From NCBI GenBank assembly GCA_964017195.1, contig OZ024892.1:12038071-12102070 (forward strand): a DNA stretch of 64,000 nt, in the 5' to 3' direction. The notes under the pieces are model-generated. The model saw only the letters and a program-made list of their open reading frames with translations, had not been told where the DNA came from and did no database searches. The stretch's first letter is position 1. The number at the start of each line of letters is the position of its first letter. Positions 24,074-39,000 of this stretch are shown here, in pieces. Made by a program: the position numbers and the translations under genes. This DNA comes from Siderastrea radians. Its lineage: Eukaryota > Cnidaria > Anthozoa > Scleractinia > Rhizangiidae.

Positions 24074-27000
24074 TCATTTTCCTGTAACCATTTTGACTGT
24101 AATAGGCTAAAAGAAAGAAAAGACTCAATGAATACAGTGATCAATTTTCCCTGGGTGGTGGGGGAGGGGAGGGTACTCCCAAAAGTTTTTGGTGGGGTGG
24201 GTGGCCTGGTTCTTTAACCCCTCACCCATTTCTAACCAAAACAATTTCAGACCTGACCCTTAAAATTTCCCCTCTTTTCAAGCCACAGTGACAAAAATTT
24301 TTGTTCTAAAGTAATGGTGGGTGCATTTACTGGAGAGGTCGGCATGCTTATTGGGAACAGGGCACTTAGTTCTTTCATGAAGTTAACACTGGAGTGTGAA
24401 AAAAGCATTTAAATTAGAAGTAAACAATAAAAATTGTAACAACAAGTTACTGTGATGATACGGGTTCACATAGTTGATAGCATTTGCTTGTCTTTTTCAA
24501 ATCAAAGGCTTCAATATTACCTTCAGATAAGAAAGAAGACAATACATAATTTACTTGCCTTATCAGTCTATTCTATGTGAATATAATAATCTATGTCACT
24601 TTTGAAATAGGGGTGCTTATTGGAAAGGGCCTTTTACCAGAACAGGGGGGCAAATTAACAAAACGATACTCAAGGGATGCACTTATTAGGAAGGGGGTGC
24701 TTATTCGATGGATGGTGTTAACTTAAATCGAATCATTATGATATTTTGGACTAGCAGATTAAACAACCTCAATTTCAGATTGTAATGGCTCAAAAACTGC
24801 CCTTTGGGGCCACACCATACCCAAGACACAGATTACAAAAGGGGTACCCCTTCCCCCAGGAGATAATAATTAATTGTTATCACAACAGCTAACATGGATT
24901 TAGAGCACCCTATCATATTTATGAGTTCCCTGTCAGCTTTCTGAGACCCCAGCTTTTTAATCTTTTTCTGACATGACTTTGTCAACTTATGGCAATTACT
25001 GTAAATCTATGTACACAATGCAAACTTATGCAAATTTGTAATGCAAATTTCCTGCACGTCTGTCCTCTTTCTTGCCTAGCTAGTAGAAATCCAAATCTGC
25101 CATAAACATTACGGCAGATTTGGATACTACCCTACAGCTGCTCAAAATGTTTATCAGTTAAATGGGTTTAACTGTTTACAAGGACAATTTTCTTACTTTG
25201 CTGCAATATGGACACTCTCCAAACACCACGTTGAAACTCTGTCGACTGGATGGCAATGCTCTCAACCACTGAAAAGGAAAACAAAATATTAGTTGGTTAT
25301 TTTGAAGTGCTCCTTAAGCTACCACATTCAAACCCACAACGGCACAAACATCAGAATTTTTTCTGGAATACTTAATCAGATTCAAGATGAACTACTAAAG
25401 CTAACTACAACTACTCCTAGCTATGCCTTCTTGGTATCCTAAAAGTATACAGTGTTTTCACAAGTGATGACCATCCTCTTTGGTTTCCTATAAGACTCAA
25501 TTAAAGCTTCTTCAAAGGTGAAACAGAATGTTATTGTGGTTTATTTAGACAGTGTCTTATAATGCATCCTGCATCACTCCAATTCTCTCTCCATTCACAT
25601 AAATATAGAACCATGTTTTCTTAACCTCATAAAGACACAGGCTGTGGAAAGGCTGTCCACATCGTGAATCGTCACAAGCCCTGTCTGGTATCAGATCATT
25701 CAGGCGATAAGCATAACAAATGCCACACTCCATGCTGAAATCCTACAAATAAAGTAAATGAATAAAAATTTCAACTTACACAGAAAATAAAAGCCTTAGA
25801 ATGCAGACAATTAACATACATGTAAATATTATAATTTATGTTTTTATGTTACTAACAAATTCCTCTAAGAGTGTCTACCAAACATTCCATGTTCTTATTC
25901 CCAGCTGAAATATGGTACATTAAGGTCATGTTCTATTGGGATCAACCGTTTTTGGTTGGTTGAGTTGGTTGCGTTTTTGCGTGTTCTATTGGGAAAAAAC
26001 CGTTTTCGGTTGGTTTGGTTGAGCAACTTTTTCAACCAGCCCTGAGCTCAGTGTTATGGTTGAAAACGATGGCGTCAAAATAATTTGCACATAATTACGC
26101 GTAAACTGTCAGCCACAAACGTATTTCTTCTCATTTTAATTTCTTTTTAAACTTGCTGTCTGATAAATTAGGGACAACATTCTCAAAATAGCCTGTAATA
26201 CAAGTGGCAGGTGTCCTCTCCATTTCCAGAAACAATGTTACTAGATATTCCAATTCATCATCTGATTCACAATGTGGTGGAACCAATTCTTCTAACAGTT
26301 CTTGAAGAAAAAACATTTCTGAGCCCATTCCTTGTTCCTGCTCTTAAAGTGGCTTTTTCTTGGCATAAACCTTGCAAATCATATGGGATGGTTGTTCATT
26401 CTCAATGGGAATCCGCTGTTCCATTCACTCAATTTTTTATCAAATTGAAATTGCCGACCCTGAGGACCGGACATTTTCCCTTGCCTAGTGATCTGACGTG
26501 TATTTTTTCACGCCGAATTTATGCAACTTTGTACATCTTTATGCAATTTCATGCAAACATGTCTTTTATGCTAATTTATGATACTTTTAAGTATGATGTG
26601 CAAATTTCTTTTCCTGTCTTCCCCCCTTTTTAAGAACACTGTTTTCACAACAGAGGCTTAATGCAAATCTCTAATAAAAAAGCTACTGTTAATAAGCAAC
26701 AACATGTGCACAGGAAAACATCAAGAATACAACTTATATACCTCTTTTTTTGTTGTTGAGGGGGAAGGGAATTTCTGTCCCAACAACCTCTCCAAATTTG
26801 TCAAAATTGATAGCTGAGGATTCCTACAAAACAAAATTGTGATGTTTAGTGAAAATGCCAAATTAGCCCAGTAAATAACAAATACCTTAAATTTGGAATA
26901 TCTTATTACCAAGATTGAATGTTTGCATTCAAATGCTCTCGTAAAGGTACAATCACTGCAAAATAAATAAAATTAATTAAAAACAACAACTATAACAATT

Positions 27001-30000
27001 TAAGGATTGTTGCATATCAGATGGCTCCCAGCAAAAATGTTTCCTTAGTAAGTTTAATTTAGTTTAGTTACTTACACAGGGTCCCAAAGGAGAGTTCCCA
27101 GAGTCATAGGTCTCCCTGAAATTTTTGAAGTGGAGCCCAGAGCCTAAAGTCTTTGTTTCCTTGTCCAGAGCATGGACAAATATGTTGATAACCATTATAG
27201 CTAAATGGATGCCCGGAGTAACCAATGGAGCCCTAAAAACCCAATTTTTCTGTCCCAAGGCTGGCTTACCTTGCAGGGCTCTATCTAGGCTATTTGAGGG
27301 GTAGAAGCTTCCCCCCCAAAAGGCCCAGCTTCCCCCCCAAAATTTTTGTTATCATTACAGTATATAAGTAACTATAACATTGTCAGAACGTGATCACAAC
27401 TAAAAAATATGATACCACACTGTAACATCATCTCAAAATTGTGTCTCAAAATGCACCAGATTGCATCTCAGCACATATTCATTTCAAAACATTTGGGGGG
27501 GGGGGGGTTGGGGGCTTTTCCCTGGACCCCCCTAGGAAGCTTGTGGCCTTTGGCCACTTGGGACTTCTCCCCCAAATGACAAATCCTAGATAGAACCCTG
27601 CCTTGTACAATTTTTGATGCAATTTTTGATGCACTTTTCAAGGCAATGTTTATCACACTTGAGCCCACCCTAAGAAACACATGACAAAATAGCTGTTATT
27701 TCAGTGCAGTTGGTGGCCGCGATATTACAGTGGTGTCAACTTGCAACTTGGCAGCGATGTTTGGGAAATTGCAGGAAATATCACACGTGAATCGCAGAGA
27801 AATCGCAATCAAATAGCCACTGGTTTATACTTGCAACAAAAGTTGCTCTAGAGAGTGCCACAAAAATGGCATCAAAAATCACATGTGGAAAGAGGCCTTT
27901 AGAGAACTGGAGCCCTGTATTTTAGGCAAAAGCCCAGACAGTAAAATGTGTTGAGATCTATGGTATGATCTGTAAATACCATTATCAGCTCCTAAAAATC
28001 TGCACTCTGGTAGAAGCCTGGGGTTTGCTGGGTTTACATCTATCTGGATGGATGCATTGTTCCCTGCAAATACAAAATTATTAAATGACAAAAGCAATCA
28101 GGGCTGTCATTTGACTTTTATTTAAAACAAAAACACACATGTATCTAAGGGAAGTGTCATGTAGGTGGTCAATAAAACTCAATACACCCTCAGTTGTCAC
28201 CCATAACTGCTGTTTGCCAGACACTATTAACACCCCAAACCAATGTTGCAATCCAGATGGTAGGCAGCCAAGCAGATACCAAGCTGTGGTCCTACTCTCA
28301 CACATGTACAGAAAGTATCTTTTTTAAACTCCTATAAGCGGACACTGAACTTATCATAAGTCGGTGAAGCATGATCGTCCAGGTGATGATTGTAGTCCTG
28401 AGAAGGTCTGTTTGAGGTGAGATTGACTGATGCTTCGACAACCTGAGTGGAAGTCATCATCAGAGTCAGAAGTCATCACCTGACTTTCACTCAAGTTGTT
28501 GAAATGACAGTCAATGTCACAATGTACACCCCAGGGGGTGGACTCTCATATAAAAGTGACGGGGATGCTAGTCGGAAAATTAGAATTAGACCCCTAAAAG
28601 AGACCAATCTGGGCATGGCTCAGACTTTATTTGACCTCTAAGGGAGACCATGCTAAAATAGACAACCAAATAAGAGCTACAGTGATTTTAATTGCGCTGA
28701 AGATTGGCGCTAAAGATTGAGGGCGTATGTTTTTTTCATATAGATATATTACTTTACGCACAACCCTAAGCGATACCTGTATGGGTAAAAATATGGCCTT
28801 TCCTTTCTGAAAACCCTAAGCGAGACCAAAGACTCCAATTTACACCCCTAAGCGAGACGACGAGCATCCCCGTCACTTTCATATGGGAGTCCCCCCCCCC
28901 CGGGATGTACACTCCTTCTCAGGACTACACTCCTACACTCACCCGGACGATCATACTTTACCACCCGTTATGATACCTGAACTTATCAACATAGACTACT
29001 AGCAGTCCCTTTCTGGATAGTCGAGAGGGCGGGCAAAATAGCCGTGCAAAAAAGCTGAAACCTTCCCCACCCTGTCAACTATCCAAAAAGGGACTGCTAG
29101 CAGTCTGTTATCAACACAAGGATTTCCTCTGTTGCAGTCATTATTGTAGTCCCTATTTCAGGTTAATTACTTCATTTTGTACTTACCAAGAGCTATTCTT
29201 CTGTTAGTGCAGGATCTCGATGGATGATCAGGTTCCAGAATCCAGGTACCATGGTCCATTTCATCTAACATGTCCCAGAAATCCTCAAACTGACAAAGAA
29301 CCTTTAGAAGCAAAATACAAATGAAAGGAAATGTATGGCAATTAACACTAAAGAAGAATCTTGAGAGCTTTAACTCCAGTTTAACTTAAGGTTTAAACCA
29401 AAAGCAGTTTTCACTGTTTCTATCTACTGTGGCAATTTAACCCTCTTTGGATAATTCAAGTGATTACATATATCACGTACGGCTCGAAATTTACGGTCAC
29501 AAATGTGCAATTTGAGACTGGTTTGAGGACATTTGCTCCTGATAAAAGTAACTTAGGAGCAAATTTGCTCCTTCAACATTTGGCCCATTTTCATAATAAA
29601 TACATTTTCTGCTCCTTGTTAGACCAGATTTACTCCTAAAATTTTGGACCTAGGAACAGAATTGCTCTTGGGAAAAAAATTAATTTTGAGGCCTGACATA
29701 AATTAAAGTGCACCTAACCCCAAAATATTTTTTCTGCCAATATTAAACTTTGCACCTATCTCAAAAACATTCAGCCATTATTTGAAGTTTTTGACTTTTT
29801 TATGGGCTTCAAAACTTACGCAAAACTAAGCATCATTTGTTGCACAGCCAAGTCAGAAGGGGTATGGGTCTATTCCCCAGGTGATGTCACAAACTGCTTT
29901 GCATGCATGTTTACAAAGAGTTAAGGAGATGCAAATCAGTTTGTGTGTATATAGACCCGTGCCCCTCACTAGCTCGGTCGTGTAACAGATGATGGCTAGA

Positions 30001-33000
30001 TTTCATAACTTTTACAGCCTATAAAAAGTAAAGACTGAGGGGGATTTCGTAAAAAAAGGTGCAATGCATTTCAAACAAGTGCAAAGATTTATTTCAGCAA
30101 AAAAATACTTTGGGGTTAGGTGCACTTTAATCTTGAATCTTACCTGTTTAAACTGATGATACAACTGTTGCAAAGGGTGACTCTGGTTAAAAAGGAGAGG
30201 AGAAACATTGAGACACACACACAAAAAAAGAAAAGACAGCCAACTTTTATAGATGTTGACTGATCCTTAGACAGACCAAGGTTGTTGGTACCAGATGTCT
30301 CTCCCCCCCCCCCCCCCCAACCTCTGACAGAAAGAAAGACAGTGGCCAGCGGAGCTGTGTGACCTCAGGCAAACATCTATAATTTTTTCTTTTTATTTAC
30401 CTAAGTATGTACTCGTGAATTGACCATGTATACATGACGTTTATGTCTGTGCATGTATATGGCCATGCATCACACTGTCACTTACATCTAGGTGAGGCCA
30501 TATCAAGAAAATACATTGCATAATTTGGTACCAAATTATACATTGTTTTGTCAACAGACATTTGAAGTCTGACAGGCCCTTACATGACTTTTAACACTCA
30601 GAGTAAGTTCCTTGTTACAAAGTTTGTATGAAATGTTGCTTAAATGTTGTAAGTGAAATCACAATGAACTCATTGGAAAACATGTCTGTAAAAGAAACTC
30701 ATTTCTGGTCGACAGTTACAGCTGGTGTCAATTAAGGTCACCCAATTCAGATAGGGGCTCAGAGTACGTCATATTTTCTTGAAGTGGTCAATTGCTTAGA
30801 TGCTTGCAACTGATGGTAGGTGTTGACCAAATTGAATAAGTAATTAGCAAAATTCTCACCTCATTGCTATTAACTTGAGGCAACAAAAATATTATTAGGC
30901 AATCTATTGAACAAATAGATACCATGTTGCCATCCATCTGTTCAGTAATAGATCGCAGATGATGTCAAAATGTGGTAAGAACAAGAAAAAAGGTGATAGC
31001 TGAGTGTGTCACTGATGCTCTTACCACATTTTGATATCTTCTGTGATCTATTACTGAACAGATGCAGATATAATACAAGTTTTTAATGATGATGTCATCT
31101 ATGCGCCTGTCCTCTAATAGATCATAACTGAGAACCAATCAAAATCCATGCATAATTGAGCTTATTATATAATTTTTAACTGCTCATCCTATAAGTTTTC
31201 TTTTCAGTCCAAAAAATATGGATATTACTTTCACCATGTCAGTGTCTCACCTTGGGTGACCAAGAGAAGGTAAACCGTTTACCAGGCAGGTCAGTCGTAC
31301 AAGTTGGAGCTACATGAGGGTGCTAGGGGAAAAAATGCAAGATAACTCAAAAAGAATGCTGGAAAACAAAATATTATTCACAGTTTTCAGCAAGGCAAGT
31401 GTTCTGTTGTTGCAGTACTTTCAGGAATGGAAAGTTTCATAAGTTCACCATTTTGGAATAGCTACCTTACGTTCTGTCATTATGGCCTGACATTTGGCTC
31501 TAATATAAATCGATTCTATTAATAAATGATTATTTGCCTTTAGGACAAAATCAGTTTAGTTTGAGGGTGTCGTTTCTGAAGGCACAGCAGCATACTTTGC
31601 TTCATGGTGTCTCTCTCAATCTTCTTGGTGGAATTAATGGAACTGGCAACAGACTACTAGGGGTAACCTTGTCATGGACCAGTATCCCATCCAGGGGGGA
31701 GTAGCAATACTCTTTGTCACTTTATGCTATAAAGCATCTTGTGATGGACTAGCATCCCATCCAGGGGTGGATTAGTAATACTCCTAGTCACTTTGTGCTG
31801 GGTATCCTGCAATAGATGCACACCTGATCCAGAGGGGAGTAGTAATACTCCTAGTGATCGACTGGTATCCCATCCAGAATGAAGTAATACTACTCCTAGT
31901 CACTTTATGCTGGGTACCCTGTGATGGACTAGCATCCCATCCAGGGGGAGTAGTAATACTCCTATTCACTTTATGCTGGGTATCCTGTGATGAACTAACA
32001 TCCCTGAGGGGGTGGGGGGGATTATACTCGTGGTTACTTCATGCTACAGAAACTGGAATTAAGAGACTGCTGTGCAGGCCATTTGCAGCCAGCGTGCTAC
32101 TGCACCTTTTTAGTTTTGTGCCAGTAATTTGAAGTTTTAAAAGGTTTTTATTTACCTGAGGTGAGAGATGTACTGTTAGAAGATGCTCTCTATCTTTATT
32201 GTCTCTAAAATCAAGATCTCACAATAAATAATAATTATAATAATAATATTAGTAAATTACACATTGAAATGCTTTTCAATAGGTAAGGCAGATGCCCACT
32301 TCTTAAAAACCTTACTACATGTCAAAAAAAGATTTTCCATACTGCCATTTTAACCCTTTAAACCCCAATAGTGATCAGCATCAAATTTCTCCTTATCATA
32401 GTGGAGCCAGCGCGCTAGCGAATCAGCGGAGCTCCATTGCTAAGGAAATTTGGTAATCTATCAAGCCAAAAAATTTTGGTAGTGACGTAGCAGTCACGTG
32501 ACCGTCCGTCCATACATCCGTACGTCCATCCGTCCGTCCGCACCACAGGCCTACCAATACACTTCCTACACTGGATATAACCCTGTGCTGAATCCCGTGT
32601 GTTTTCGGCGTGAAATCGCATGTTGACCCGCGTTGTAGCAAAACAAGCAAAGACAACAAAAGTCAAAAACAAATTTGTTAATGGACAAAAAAAAGTTCAA
32701 AAGAACACTCAGTTGTCTTTTTGGTGGAAGAGGAAAAGTTCAATCTAGGCGAAAGAAATTCGGCGATAAAGTTTAGGCAAAAAGTTCAAATTTGCCTCGT
32801 CGGTTCTGTTCAAACTCGGTCGGCACACCGCTTGAGTTCGCAGCTTTTCGCAGCGGTTTCGACGCCAAATATAGCAGAGCTAGTGCTTTTTGGTTTTTTC
32901 TGTCCACAACCATGGTTTTTACGGCGTTTCAAACACATTTTGCCAGGAAAAACACCAGCATTTTCATGCTGATAGGCAGCTTGTCACGAAGAAAGAAATA

Positions 33001-36000
33001 AGTATTAAAATTAAATGCCGAAACTATGTCAAACGCCCATGGCCTAGTGGACTAGTTACTGGCATCTCACACGACTTGGATGAGAGTATTTTCACAAATT
33101 AACCTACTGCCTCGCATAATGGAGGTTGGGTGCCTGGGATATCCAGGGGCCTCCACTGTGGTCAGCCGGCCCCCAGATGGACTACTCCATTACTGGCAAA
33201 TCCCCAGACCCCAGCCATGAGCCCCACACGCCCCAGCACCCGTCACACTGACTTAGTCAGTGGAGAGAAAAACAACAAGAAGTAAATAAAACAAATAGGA
33301 GGGAGGGAGGGCCGGGGTAGAAAACACAAGCAGAACGCTGCAAAATACCTAGACAAAACATGTGCAAGCAGTCACAGCCCGCCATTGGAGTAAACTATGC
33401 AAACTGAGCCTGACAGCACCTGAACAACCGCTGACCAGCACCGCTTGATAACCACATGCTCGTTGTAGGTTAACTTGGTTAAATACATTTAACCTCATTT
33501 AATAACTGCCAGCAAAAACAAAACAAAAGCAAAAAACAGACAAAACAAAAAGGGGGGCTCCGCTTTTAGGCTTGGCTAAATCTATATATTATCAGTGCAT
33601 TTTAACACATAAAAGTCATGAGGATTGGGAAAATGATCACCAAAGATGTATTGTCTTGATGTCTTAACAAGTTCTCCCAATTAGTAGTCAATGAAATGTA
33701 TGGAGACCAGTAATGAGAATTTGAATAATGATGCTGGGGCTTAAAGAGGTTAACCAACAGTCCTTCTCCTCATTCAAGCCAAAGTGACAAAAATCTATAG
33801 TCAGACAAGTAGGCAAAACATCATTCTATTCTATACAATTTTGAAATCTCATCTTTTCAATTCTTCTTGGGCTTGTTAATTTCTTAGTTTTCAATTCTAA
33901 TTTTAAATGCTAAATTAATCAATTATTTTTATTTATTTAATATTTATTTATTAATGCATTTTTTGATGTTTTATTATTTTCCACATGCTTTTTAGATCAC
34001 CTTATAGTATGGCAGATTTGGCACTATAAAAATAACTTTTTTTCATTACCGGGTCATTCCATAACATAAACTTCCAGTGCATGTAAAGTTGCAATACATT
34101 AAGTAATTTTGAACAAAATTAAAGGAGGTCACTCCAGAAACAGTCTATTTTTTGAAATCGCCAATAAAAAGATAACACTAAGTTGAATTACTGACCATGG
34201 TTTTAGCTTCTAAAGTGCATCCGATCCAATTGAAATTCCTCTCCAAAGAGGGCCAAAATTCAACACTGCGTGCCGCCATTTTGAATTGTACTTAGCACCC
34301 TGGCCGCTTGTCCGTGACGTCAAATTGTACAACGAGACCAGCGGTCGGGTAACGTGGGCTCGTTTTTCAGAGCCCACGTTACCCAACCACTGGTCTCGTT
34401 TCGCAATTTGACGTCACGGACAAGCAGCCAGGTTGCTAAGTAGGACTCAAAATGGCGGCGCACAGTGTTGAATTTTGGCTCTTTTTGGAGAGGAATTTCA
34501 GTGGGATTGGATGCACTTAAGAAGCTAAAACCACGGTCAGTAACTCAACTTAGTGTTATCTTTTTATTGGCAATTTAAAAAATAGACTGTTTCTGGAGTG
34601 ACCTTCTCCTTTAAACAAATCCAGTGAGATGATGCCATTGTTAAAAGGAGAGTTTTTAAAGGGTGTCAATTAAGTTGCGCTACTGTGGATTATTTCACTC
34701 CTTTCCACAGATATTTTGCTGATGTGAAATTACACTGACGTATCTAAATGCCATTTTGCATTTTTGCATGTACCGTATTTTCTCAATTAAACACTGGGCC
34801 CTGATTAAATGCCGGTTGTAAAGGAGGGAATTAGAAGCCCCTTAGATGTTTATTTGTTGCATTAATAACAAACTTAAGATTTAAGGACAAAAGACACGGC
34901 TGCCAAGAAAAAAGAACGGTAACCCGTTCTTAAAAATGGCGTGCCCAAATAAACTGCTTATTCAAAGAAACGCCAGGTCCACCATGCCAGGTTTGAAATA
35001 AACACCGGGGGCCTTTAATTGAGAAAATATGGTATTTCCATTTTCCCCAATCTAGGACACGAATATATATTCGTGAATTTATCCTCACTTACCTGGCTGA
35101 AAGTTTCAACACCTGAAAAGATGGATCCACATAAGCCAATCTAGAGCAAAAAATAAGCCTATTAGATGTGATATCTTCACAGCTACAGTAGAGTAGCTGT
35201 AAAAGTACACAAATTACACATTCAAATAATATAGTTTTCTAAAATGTCAATTGCAAAACTGAAAACAAACAACACCACAAATTCCAAACTGATGAAAACT
35301 GGTTACTACAAATTATATTTTACTCACTTTTCCCATCCAATGGATTCCAGTTCTGTCACCAAATGCGTGTAGAATTTGGGTTGAGACACATCTTTTTCAG
35401 TTTTTTGGCATTCCAGGAGTTTCTCCTACAATTTGCGGTCAGATGTAAAATAATATTTTACAGTAAAAATCCTTGGTTACAACTCAATCTTTAACAGATA
35501 AAAAAACATTAAACACATAATATTAATTGTAACCAACAAAAACTCCTTATAGAGCAGTTTTCAATTGACTGTGGAAAGTGATTCGCGTTTTGCTTTGGTT
35601 TTGCTTTACTTCGCTCTGTGATTGGTTAAAATTACTCGTGCCACTTTCTCGACCAATCAGAAGTAAGACTCAAACCAATCCCGACTTGCTCACACACGTT
35701 TTCCTGTGCTTGGCGCCGGTTACACATATTTGCTTCGAGTTCTGATTGGTTCATTGGGTAATTTGTGTTTGTTGTGATTGGCTGGGGTAATTACTTTGGT
35801 TTTGGTTTTACGACACTCATTTGAAAAGCACTCTAAACATCACAACATAATTTAATTTTCATTAACTAACTGGGCTCGAATTTAATTCTGGGGTAATTAC
35901 TTAATTGGGTTAGTGGATAGAAATTGTAGTAACCAAATTATTAAGTTTACTGTCCAAGAATCTTTGGAAGTTTGTGAAACTATGAAGTATCGAGAAGAAC

Positions 36001-39000
36001 AGGTGTGATCAAAGACAGTATTCTATAACTTTAATGGCAATGGCTAGTGAGTTTACCACAGCCTCTGCCATCAAACATTTAACAAATTCAACACAATTAT
36101 GTGTAATACATGTTTAAAGAAGAAAACAATCTCAAAGCAGTAGCACACATAAGCTAAATTATTGTGGGAATTAAAACTGGTTGAATATTTTTTGGAAAAT
36201 CTTTTCTGACCATTTCAGGTTACCTGGGTAGATGTTCAGTAACCAAAACTACTTCCCATTGGTTAATTCACGATACTGTTATATTCGAGCCCTGCTTATC
36301 ACGGCAGGTGGAGGCAGTGGTGCAATGGTCAGCATGGACTCTTCAAACAAAGCTCTAGCAGAGGGTGGGTGGTTTAACCCTTTAAACCCCAATAGTGACA
36401 AACATCTAATTTCTCCTTACAGTATCACTGGTTGATCAGACATACAGGTCAAGAGAATAAAGGAAATGATGACCAAAGACAAAATGTCTTGATGTCTAAG
36501 CAAATTCTCCCAACTAGTATGAATGTTGATATTGGGGGTTAAGGGTTAAGGCGTGGTCTCTGCGCTGTGTTGAGTTGTTTCATTAGAAGTGAAACTTTAC
36601 TCTGCACGGTCTATTTCCACTGTTCTGGTTCATGTGCAACTTTACCTTTTACCAAAATTAATTATAATAATTTCTGTAACAGGCACCTTTCTCAGATTTT
36701 GTTTTCAGACACTACCAAGGATGTTTCATAAGTATATCTGATTTGATATAAATGTGATGGTGAATTTTAAGCCTAGTGAATATATGAGAAAAATGTTTTA
36801 ATCAGTTAATGACAAAGGCCGCTCGGAAAAAATCCGAGTTTTCCCAACAGGAGTCGAACCTATGACCTTCTGGTTACTAGTCCAGATGCTCTAACACTGA
36901 GCTACAGGAGACTCCTGGGAGCTAAGGCCACTAAACTAGGTTCATGCACAAACGTCCTACATACTGCTAGGCCTGAAATGTCGATCGGTGGCATATTCGC
37001 AATGATATAAATGTGATGGTAAATTTTAAGCCTGGTGAATATGTGAGAAAGATGTTTTAATCAGTTAATGACACAGGTGGCTCAGAGTCTCCTGTAGCTC
37101 AGTGGTAGAGCATCTGTGTCATTAACTGATTAAAACATCTTTCTCATATATCTGATTTCTTGTATGAGAATAAAAGTTAGTGAAACACACACCAGAACAC
37201 TCTTGAGTTCCAGTAAAAAGGATGGCAAGTCTGCACTCTGTGACAGCCTCTACAAAGAACAGAAATAACTGTAAACAAATTAAATTAAATTAAATATGAC
37301 CTCTGCCCAGCCTATCACATTATGATAAATTGCAGAATGCACTTCTATTAGGAAGGCTGAAGAAGGATCTTTAAGGTTATCTTCCCTCCTGAAACACACA
37401 CATAATAAATATATATTACACATATATACATACACAAAGGCACATCATACTCTCAAATTACATTCTGTAAAAAAGAGGAGGTAGAGAGGCTAAATGGTTA
37501 GAGTGCCAGATTTCAAATCTGGAGGTTCTGGGTCCAAGTTCTGCTCTAACTGCTGGCTGGAGTTGTTCTGTGGCAGAACTGAATTTAATTCCTTGGTTAT
37601 GCTTGTAAATAGCCAAGGGTCTGCCTCTCAGCAGTTGGGGTTTGTTGTGCTCAATTTACAGCATTTCTTTCATTGTCCCTGATGAGCCCTTACAGGGAGT
37701 GGTCAAATAAGTTTTGAATATTTATTTGCTAATTATTTATTATCATTCTTTTACATCCACTCTTAGTCAACATCTTGAAGGTAAAGGACAAAAGGCTAGT
37801 AGCTTAAGGGATTATCTTGGCTGACAAGATAAAACAACACAAGAGAATGAAAATATTAATCATCCACAGAGTGTGTTGAAAAATCATAAAAATTGCAACA
37901 ATTTCATGCCACACAGGAGCAAACTCCTGTGCAAAGTCTGGTTTACGCCTGACTTTGAAATTGAAGAAAAAAGTTAGACTTAAAAAATCTTGAGGTCCTG
38001 GATTAAAGACCCCCTATCCTGACTACTTGCTGAACAATAAGACCAACAAAAAGTAAATACTGGTTGTACATGCCCTGCCAACCTCTTATTTCTTGGCCAG
38101 AAATAAACTAACTTGATACTTTGGATTTCAGAAACGTTAAGCTCCACAGACTGGGAAAAACTACTCGTAGCTGAAGCCATGCAGTACTTCAGGCCAACCA
38201 TGATTTTAGACTCTGAAAAGAATCAGTCAGTAACAAGAAGCTACAGTGGTATTTGGGTTGGTTTGTTTGTTTGCTTGGCCTAATGCATCTCCTCTGCTAT
38301 AATATTTTTTATTTATTAGTAATTTCATCATGCAATACCTGTTTTATTACCCCTTCATAGCCCCTCAACAGATGCCGCAGTTTCCAGCCACATTCAATCC
38401 TACAGGAACATGAAAACAGGTGACGTAAACACACCTTAATGTGCTTGCAACTTCCTAAGGCCAACACAAAGGCAAGACAGGCAATAATACAGGTGTTGGT
38501 GTTAAGGCCCTGAGAGGGAGGGAAGGGAAAAAACCAGGCAGAGGAGAGGCATTTGGTGGAGAAAATGGGTCAAGTCAGGGAAAATCCACCCATCTGAGGA
38601 GATTTACATCCCTTCTGAATATAATACTGGCCAATTATTAGTAACCCTTAAATTCTTAACTGTGAAATGGAAATATATATCAAATGCCTTATGTCTGCCT
38701 AACCTCCCACACCACACCCCCTGTGGAATTCAAATCCCAGGGGTGCAACTTTATGTTGTTTTGTCCACCAGTAGGGCAATGTAATGCCATATCCAAAAAA
38801 AAAAGAAAATTATGCGGATGCTGTGCAACCAGGTCCCTAGAAATCACAAGAAATTTTGGGATGAAATTAAGGTAAACGAACAATGTGCAAATTAATATTG
38901 TCACTTCATTTTGAAAACTTCAAATCCAGCAATTGCCTGTGTGCTATATAAATTAATAATGCTACCTGGCATCTTTCATTGACTTGTTCTCAGGGATTCT

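Noticed and set aside
36840..36913. A functional tRNA-Thr gene (AGT anticodon)
   Set aside because: Acceptor stem mismatch, a second partial copy nearby and repeated flanks point to a SINE or pseudogene.
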